Below, in pieces: positions 59,666-63,525 of a stretch of DNA of 63,525 nucleotides. Position numbers and translations under genes: made by a program. Positions within the stretch are counted from its first letter, which is position 1, and each line of letters begins with the position of its first letter. Location of the stretch: positions 1 through 63,525 of the forward strand of contig CATJHO010000116.1 of assembly GCA_949740535.1 (NCBI GenBank), in the 5' to 3' direction. A model generated the notes under the pieces. It was not told where the DNA came from. It made no database searches and saw nothing but the letters and a program-made list of their open reading frames with translations. The DNA comes from an uncultured Lachnospiraceae bacterium (lineage in GTDB: Bacteria; Bacillota; Clostridia; Lachnospirales; Lachnospiraceae).

Positions 59666-60433
59666 TTATTTTTCGTATGTTTCCACGTATTTCGGATGTG
59701 CCGTAATGTACAGCCCGCTCTCAAGCCTGTGCATCGGGGTTGAGCCGACTGTCAGGGTCTCTTTGACAGTAAACACTTCGCGGATCCGCACTGTGCCGCA
59801 AATGGTCTTGGCCGCCCAGGAAGGTGCATTATGGACATTAAGCTCCGGTACAATAACCCGGACAAATTTCTGTTTTTCCGGCTGGCCAGGCGGCTGTACG
59901 GGCACTACAGGATCTGCCGGCGCAGCGTAAGGTACAAGGGCCGCCGCAATGGCCTGGCCGATCTTATCCTCCCCAAGAGCCAGATACTCATTTGCGTCCT
60001 GCGTGTCCACAAAGCAGACTTCAATGAGCATACTCCTGGCCTTGGTCTTGCGGATAACATACAGGCCGGTCCCGGCTTTTACCCCGCGGTTTTCAAATCC
60101 CAGAGCAGCAATATTCCGGCAGACCATAACTGCATCCTCATACTGGCGTCCCTGATACGTATAGACTTCCACTCCTCGGCCGCCGCCAGCATTAAAGTGG
60201 ATGCTGACAAACCACTCCAGTTCCTGACTGTTGGCCATACTCACCACTTTGGACAAATAAGCGTTCTGAGATTCCGCCGCATCCACGGTACACTCCTTTA
60301 CCTGCACTCCGGATGCTTCCAGATACCGCTTCAGAGCATCCGCCACCTTCCGGGTATGCTCTGATTCCTTGATAATTCCTACTGCGCCAAATCCGGCACC
60401 GCTCTTTGTATGCCCTGCGTTAATTCCAATCAT
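59666..60433 (-). CDS. Phage-type N-acetylmuramoyl-L-alanine amidase
   Basis: The 255-residue protein has an N-terminal Amidase_3 zinc domain: MIGINAGHTKSGAGFGAVG with the first zinc His, WFVSIHFNAGGGRGVEVY with the second, and MLIEVCFVDTQDANEYL with the catalytic Glu. A Pro-rich linker (near 175-190) leads to a C-terminal SH3-like wall-binding domain (FVRVIVPELNVHNAPSWAAKTICGTVRIREVFTVKET). There is no signal peptide, as usual for an endolysin that leaves through a holin. The start at 60433 has GGAAGGA; the frame to 60478 lacks a site. It is the last gene of the element's lysis module. Confidence 0.92.
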   Translation of the reverse strand: MIGINAGHTKSGAGFGAVGIIKESEHTRKVADALKRYLEASGVQVKECTVDAAESQNAYLSKVVSMANSQELEWFVSIHFNAGGGRGVEVYTYQGRQYEDAVMVCRNIAALGFENRGVKAGTGLYVIRKTKARSMLIEVCFVDTQDANEYLALGEDKIGQAIAAALVPYAAPADPVVPVQPPGQPEKQKFVRVIVPELNVHNAPSWAAKTICGTVRIREVFTVKETLTVGSTPMHRLESGLYITAHPKYVETYEK

Positions 60434-60578
60434 ATAAATTCCTTCCTTTCTCCGGTTTTTCCACCGGTTCAAAAACATTCTCCCTTTATGAGGATAAACT
60501 ATTTACTGTCATACATCTAATGCATGAACCGTTCAGATTTCCGCTCATCATAGATGCCTTTCATCCTTGTAAGCTATA

Positions 60579-60911
60579 TCATTTCAATTCCCCTTTCTTA
60601 TATTTCGTCCGCTCCCAGATGCCCGCAATCCGTTCCCAGCCGCCGGTTGCCACCAAATACACAATAAATGCGGCAATAAAGGATGCAAATACATAGTACC
60701 AAGTAATTACAACTTTAAAGTACTGACAGGCAACCATCATGGCCAGCGGGCACAAAATCAGCGACGCTGCCAAAGCTACCACACTGGTTGGGAGCCGCTG
60801 TAACCAAGGCAGTTCTTTTATTACCTGTACAACTGCTGCCACAATAAAAGCCAGCACTCCAATCGCTGATAAAGCATACGCTGCATACTGCATTAAAATC
60901 TCCATGTTCAT
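60579..60911 (-). CDS. Holin-like membrane protein
   Basis: The protein has about 110 residues and three hydrophobic helices (LMQYAAYALSAIGVLAFIVAAVVQVI; SVVALAASLILCPLAMMVACQYF; VVITWYYVFASFIAAFIVYLVAT) and a charged tail (WERIAGIWERTKYKKGELK). The size, helix number and position directly before the amidase fit a phage holin. The start is uncertain: TTG at 60920 is two bases from AGGAGG, ATG at 60911 is eleven. Confidence 0.75.
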   Translation of the reverse strand: MNMEILMQYAAYALSAIGVLAFIVAAVVQVIKELPWLQRLPTSVVALAASLILCPLAMMVACQYFKVVITWYYVFASFIAAFIVYLVATGGWERIAGIWERTKYKKGELK

Positions 60912-60995
60912 TTTCTTCAATTCCTCCTGATTTTTCTAGCCTTTCTGATCATGCTTCTGTTTGTTCATATGTTTTTCGATTTTTAAAAGCCTTTG

Positions 60996-61211
60996 TTACT
61001 GGACCATTACCCCCTGTTCCTGCAATCCCTTCAAGCAGGCTAATATACTATATGTAAGCAGACACTGTTCTGCTTTCATATTTTCGATTTCCTCCTCCTG
61101 ATGATTCTGGCACAAATACCAGCGGTATACAGCAAAAACAGCCGAAAAAATGGCCGCCAACGCAGATATTACGCTTGCGGCCATTATGACAATATCTGTG
61201 TTAATGTACAT
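60996..61211 (-). CDS. Small phage-type membrane protein
   Basis: The 71-residue protein has one N-terminal helix (IVIMAASVISALAAIFSAVFAVYRWY) and a soluble tail (EEEIENMKAEQCLLTYSILACLKGLQEQG). Similar one-helix proteins ending in LACLKGL..QG occur beside holins in Clostridia prophages. AAAGGAA precedes the ATG. It could be a holin partner or part of the tail-lysis junction. Confidence 0.65.
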   Translation of the reverse strand: MYINTDIVIMAASVISALAAIFSAVFAVYRWYLCQNHQEEEIENMKAEQCLLTYSILACLKGLQEQGVMVQ

Positions 61212-61331
61212 TTCCTTTATGCCTCCACAATATTTTTATACCAGTATGTATTTTTAATATGCGGCATTACAGTACCTTCCTAAATTAAATTGCTTTTCCA
61301 TGACTTGTCCTTTCCGGCCGCTTTATGCGGC

Positions 61332-61484
61332 CTATGCTACTTCACGGAAATCTCCAGCGTGAGCCGCCTCACGGTTCAGACACTCGCTGATCTCCTCCAC
61401 TTCCTCTTCCGTCAGTTCGCTCCAAGGCCGGTATTCCGTCTCATCCTCTGCCCGTATAAACAAGCGGCCTATGATTTTTCCCAT
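61332..61484 (-). CDS. Small acidic protein next to the recombinase
   Basis: The 50-residue frame MGKIIGRLFIRAEDETEYRPWSELTEEEVEEISECLNREA and on has AAAGGGGTGA upstream. The pattern, a short basic beta-like start then a W-x-E-L-T-E-E-E helix, is like small proteins often encoded beside serine recombinases in Clostridia; some recombination directionality factors are of this size, but no assignment is possible. Between it and 61211 two very short frames (15 and 16 codons) each have a ribosome-like site; I do not claim them as genes. Confidence 0.5.
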   Translation of the reverse strand: MGKIIGRLFIRAEDETEYRPWSELTEEEVEEISECLNREAAHAGDFREVA

Positions 61485-61607
61485 CTCAGCTCACCCCTTT
61501 CTGATAAATCTTATGAATTACTGATTGTACATCTTTACAGCTGCATATCTGTAATAAATCCGCCATAAAACATAGCTTTTCATATGTAGTATCATCTCCG
61601 GACAGCC

Positions 61608-61650
61608 AACAGCCTGCGGAATACATGTTTTTTGCAGGCTGTTATTTTTA
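61608..61650 (+). terminator. Terminator upstream of the recombinase gene
   Basis: AACAGCCTGC (61608-61617) and GCAGGCTGTT (61634-61643) form a 10-bp stem followed by ATTTTTAT. It would stop rightward read-through before the recombinase. Confidence 0.85.
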
Positions 61651-61675
61651 TACCCATTTTTTCAGACATAAGCGT

Positions 61676-61703
61676 CAATAATGCTTTTCACCAGGCATAC
61701 ACA
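61676..61703 (+). promoter_or_regulatory. Possible mother-cell (sigma-E-like) promoter of the recombinase
   Basis: CATACACA (61696-61703) matches seven of eight positions of the sigma-E -10 consensus. CAATAAT (61676-61682) matches five of seven -35 positions at a 13-base spacing. Transcription would begin close to 61710, after the anti-Shine-Dalgarno arm. Placement between the terminator and the gene supports it. Confidence 0.45.
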
Positions 61704-61722
61704 TGTACAGGGAGATGATACT

Positions 61723-63195
61723 ATGACGCAATCCACGAAGCTTCGTTCCGGATTCGGATACATCCGGGTAAGCACACACGATCAGGAAGAATTATCACCG
61801 GATTCACAGGAACGCATTCTGCGCGACTATGCAAAAGCAAATAATATTGTCCTTGAATATATTTACACAGATTCCGGCATCTCCGGCCGGAAAGCCGAAA
61901 AACGTCCTGCCTTCCAGGAAATGATCGCCCGCGCAAAATCCAAGGAGCATCCGGCAGATGTACTTCTCGTCTGGAAGTTTTCCCGGTTTGCCCGTAACCA
62001 GGAGGAATCTATTGTCTATAAGTCTCTGCTTAAAAAGGCCGGCGTCGAAGTTCTGAGCGTGTCAGAGCCTTTGGCAGACGGTCCTTTTGGAAGTTTGATT
62101 GAACGCATCATCGAATGGATGGACGAATACTATTCCATCCGTCTCTCCGGAGAGGTAAAACGCGGCATGACTGAAAATGCCCGGCGGGGCCGTTACCAGT
62201 CGATCGCCCCCTTCGGATACCGGAATGTACCGGATGGTCTTGAAATCGTTCCGGATGAGGCCGAGATTGTCAAAACAATTTTCCGTAAGTTCACAGAGGA
62301 ACATTTTGCTTTTTCCAGGCTTGCGGCTTATCTCAACAGCCGGGGGATCCGCACGCATCGCGGCGGTTTCTGGGAAAACCGGACCGTCAAGTACCTGCTG
62401 CAGAACCCTGTCTATAAAGGATATGCCCGCTGGAACGTCGGCCGTAACGCCCTGCGCAGCCCGGATGCTTCCAGCCCTGACATGATACTCACCCAGGGAG
62501 CCCATATTCCCCCTATTATTTCCGAGGAGTATTTTGACCAGGTTCAGGCCGAGATTGCCCGCCAGTACCGCCAGCCAAAAGCAAGAGCTTCCGAGTCTTA
62601 TGGCCATTGGCTGGGAAACCTGGTTAAATGCTCTTCCTGCGGCTCCTCTATGACCTACAGTCCGGCTGCCGGCGGTTTTCAATGCATTTCCTACGGAAAG
62701 GGAAAGTGTAATGTTTCCCACTACATTTCCGCTAAGCTTCTGGAGCAGGCTGTCATTCATACCCTCTCTGAAAATATCCAGTCCGGTTCCGTAGAATATC
62801 AGGAAGAACCCGCATTCCCGGAACAAACTCACAAAGAGCAGGCTGTTTTATTGGAATCCATGGAAAGGCTGAAGGAAAAAGAAAAACGTATTAAGGCTGC
62901 CTATCAGGACGGCATCGATACGCTGGAAGAATACCGTCAGAATAAAACATTGATTCAGGCAGAACAGAACCGGCTGGCAGAACAGCTTCAGACAATCGAA
63001 GCAAAACTGCCAAAACCGGACGCTGACAGGCACCAGGAAGAGATGCTGATTAGAATCCGCGGCGTCGTAGACATTCTGTGCTCGGATGCTCAAAAGGAAG
63101 TAAAATCCCGTTCTATCCGCTCTGTCTGTGATCGGATTGTTTACAGCAAAACCTCCAAAACCCTTGATATTTACTGCGTTTTCCGCAAATTATAA
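61723..63195 (+). CDS. Large serine recombinase of the cotJC element
   Basis: The 490-residue protein has a catalytic resolvase domain with nucleophile Ser17 in GFGYIRVSTHDQ, ADVLLVWKFSRFARNQEE near 85, and SIRLSGEVKRGMTENARRG near 145. The recombinase domain is near 155-260 (APFGYRNVPDGLEIVPDEAEIVKTIFRKF). A zinc ribbon follows (LVKCSSCGSSMTY, FQCISYGKGKC), then a coiled coil (about 365-430) and a C-terminal tail. The size matches SpoIVCA, the skin recombinase. The start at 61723 has GGGAG at eight bases; the frame from 61681 has no site. The stop codon is directly next to the attP arm (63196). It probably integrates and excises this element. Confidence 0.95.
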   Translation: MTQSTKLRSGFGYIRVSTHDQEELSPDSQERILRDYAKANNIVLEYIYTDSGISGRKAEKRPAFQEMIARAKSKEHPADVLLVWKFSRFARNQEESIVYKSLLKKAGVEVLSVSEPLADGPFGSLIERIIEWMDEYYSIRLSGEVKRGMTENARRGRYQSIAPFGYRNVPDGLEIVPDEAEIVKTIFRKFTEEHFAFSRLAAYLNSRGIRTHRGGFWENRTVKYLLQNPVYKGYARWNVGRNALRSPDASSPDMILTQGAHIPPIISEEYFDQVQAEIARQYRQPKARASESYGHWLGNLVKCSSCGSSMTYSPAAGGFQCISYGKGKCNVSHYISAKLLEQAVIHTLSENIQSGSVEYQEEPAFPEQTHKEQAVLLESMERLKEKEKRIKAAYQDGIDTLEEYRQNKTLIQAEQNRLAEQLQTIEAKLPKPDADRHQEEMLIRIRGVVDILCSDAQKEVKSRSIRSVCDRIVYSKTSKTLDIYCVFRKL

Positions 63196-63207
63196 CTTTT
63201 CGGGCTG

Positions 63208-63217
63208 TGGTGGACCA
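63208..63217. other. attR core of the cotJC element
   Basis: TGGTGGACCA. Left flank is element sequence (CTTTTCGGGCTG), starting immediately after the recombinase stop; right flank is cotJC (AACGGTGAACTC). Confidence 0.85.
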
Positions 63218-63307
63218 AACGGTGAACTCGGAGCATCCATGCGCTATCTGTCCCAGCGCTACACCATGCCTTACAAGGAGTGTATGGCACTGCTTACAGA
63301 TATCGGT
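63209..63307 (+). CDS. cotJC: cotJC, second segment (interrupted again)
   Basis: In the frame continuing from the first segment this reads GGPNGELGASMRYLSQRYTM, then PYKECMALLTDIG, matching CotJC up to its conserved LLTDIG. Normal CotJC goes on with TEE(L/F)AHLEM, but here the next codons are SEASEMFRRACRAF and end at 63415, unrelated to CotJC. There is no start codon, so this piece is expressed only after joining to 59248-59343. The break falls at about 63308-63313. Confidence 0.88.
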
Positions 63308-63525
63308 AGTGAAGCCTCTGAAATGTTCCGCCGTGCTTGCAGGGCGTTTTCAGAGGCTAACGCTTTTTTTAACTGTCCGCCCTGTGAACAGTTTATGCTG
63401 CCCGCAACCGTATAGCTCCATTTAAAGGGAAGTAAATTCAGATATACATCTATGTTCTCTCTGTCGTTAATCACCATCTTGTCAAGTAACTGTGTGTAAA
63501 ATTCATCCTCGTACTCAATGCCGCC
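63271..63525 (-). CDS. C-terminal part of a second serine recombinase (runs off the window)
   Basis: Read from the right edge, the open frame is GGIEYEDEFYTQLLDKMVINDRENIDVYLNLLPFKWSYTV and on. The stretch MVINDRENIDVYLNLLPFKWSYT resembles the C-terminal end of serine recombinases from Clostridia integrative elements. The stop codon (63271) lies inside the antisense of the cotJC second segment, so the last dozen codons come from the host gene. The N-terminal catalytic domain must lie beyond 63525. Identification rests on this short tail and on context. Confidence 0.65.
   Translation of the reverse strand, partial: GGIEYEDEFYTQLLDKMVINDRENIDVYLNLLPFKWSYTVAGSINCSQGGQLKKALASENALQARRNISEASLPISVSSAIHSL
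63313..63370 (+). terminator. Terminator with competing hairpin at the second cotJC break
   Basis: GCGTT (63344-63348) and AACGC (63359-63363) form a short stem followed by seven T (63364-63370). AGCCTCTGAAA (63313-63323) and TTTCAGAGGCT (63348-63358) form an alternative 11-bp stem that overlaps it. Transcription of cotJ entering the second element would meet this structure. Confidence 0.6.

Larger units (their letters stand above)
61587..61723 (+). promoter_or_regulatory. 13-bp inverted repeat that can mask the recombinase ribosome site
   Basis: TAGTATCATCTCC (61587-61599) is the exact reverse complement of GGAGATGATACTA (61711-61723). The second arm contains the Shine-Dalgarno and the first base of the recombinase ATG. 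A transcript that includes both arms would hide the start site; one starting between them would not. A terminator hairpin lies inside the loop. Confidence 0.6.
59334..63207 (+). mobile_element. 3874-bp skin-like element interrupting cotJC
   Basis: The element is bounded by two copies of TGGTGGACCA (59334-59343 and 63208-63217). Removing one copy plus everything between joins the cotJC codons in frame. Content: a phage-type amidase, a holin-like protein, two small proteins (all minus strand) and a large serine recombinase on the plus strand whose stop codon is 12 bases before the right core. The reconstructed circle junction (attP) is an imperfect palindrome, 12 of 16 positions matching on either side of the central GG. 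The plan resembles the Bacillus and C. difficile skin elements, which split sigK, but here the target is cotJC and the element is much smaller. Confidence 0.9.

Noticed and set aside
61290-61568. 92-codon plus-strand frame upstream of the recombinase
   Set aside because: It lies opposite the 50-residue minus-strand frame at 61332-61484, which has the better ribosome site. It has no family similarity.
59334-63217. The possibility that the split cotJC is simply a pseudogene
   Set aside because: Both segments are in the same frame with no internal stop or frameshift, the core repeats are identical, and an intact-looking recombinase abuts the att site. Decay would not preserve these together. 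Not excluded without experiments.
63128-63415. Plus-strand frame starting inside the recombinase and continuing into cotJC
   Set aside because: Its first part is an out-of-frame shadow of the recombinase. Only 63209-63307 is real CotJC coding sequence, and it should be read after excision.
1-63525. CRISPR arrays, rRNA genes, insertion sequences with transposases, known riboswitches
   Set aside because: None was seen. The only regular short tandem repeat is the 33-bp coding repeat in cotJB, and the only recombinases are the two serine recombinases near cotJC.

Overview
The window reads as the chromosome of a spore-forming, Gram-positive anaerobe of the Clostridia, most probably Lachnospiraceae. 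The evidence is the cotJ spore-coat operon, a stand-alone Spo0A-type DNA-binding domain, strong AGGAGG ribosome sites, TTG starts, the ylm/sepF and mre/min gene orders, and small Lachnospiraceae-type families such as DUF4321 and DUF6472. Species cannot be named from sequence alone.

1-16.6 kb (almost all minus strand) is an L-rhamnose utilisation island. It holds a simple-sugar ABC importer (ATPase, two permeases, lipoprotein binding protein), rhamnose mutarotase, a second sugar isomerase of the fucose/arabinose type, a YesN/YesM two-component system with an AraC regulator, rhamnulokinase, rhamnose isomerase, a rhamnulose-1-phosphate aldolase domain protein and the start of an Ldh2-type dehydrogenase. 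A divergent AraC regulator (16636-17547) probably controls the importer. 17.6-22.8 kb holds a binding protein without a signal peptide, a small coiled-coil protein, tRNA-Leu(CAA) and a large YfhO-like membrane protein. 22.8-54.3 kb is mostly core housekeeping on the minus strand: rluD-lspA-aroB-ylmH-sepF-yggS-HlyD; mgsA-rodA-minEDC-PBP2-mreDCB-radC; two flavoproteins, a methionine-gamma-lyase-like protein and miaA; mutL-mutS; pyk and a PHP phosphoesterase. A plus-strand XRE regulator/membrane protein pair sits between miaA and mutL. 54.4-57.8 kb has class II fructose-bisphosphate aldolase and a divergent lysA/LysR pair.

The most notable region is 57.9-63.5 kb. The cotJA-cotJB operon is followed by cotJC, which is split. 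Its first 32 codons (59248-59343) end at a 10-bp core, TGGTGGACCA, and the next codons resume in frame after a second copy of that core at 63208-63217. Between them lies a 3874-bp element with an amidase, a holin-like protein, two small proteins and a large serine recombinase whose stop codon abuts the right att site. Joining the two cores restores the CotJC reading frame exactly, and the reconstructed attP is an imperfect palindrome centred on the GG of the core. This is the layout of a skin-like element excised during sporulation. CotJC breaks off again after LLTDIG (63307), next to the C-terminal end of a second serine recombinase on the minus strand that runs off the window, so cotJC appears to be interrupted twice.

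Other notable structure: a dispersed intergenic repeat family of about 110 bp whose end lies directly on the Shine-Dalgarno sequence of the following gene; two unrelated palindromes of about 150 bp (16378-16527 and 22660-22814); a dense hairpin region next to mgsA; a six-copy 11-residue Cys/Pro/Gln repeat in CotJB; and an inverted repeat that could mask the ribosome site of the element's recombinase.
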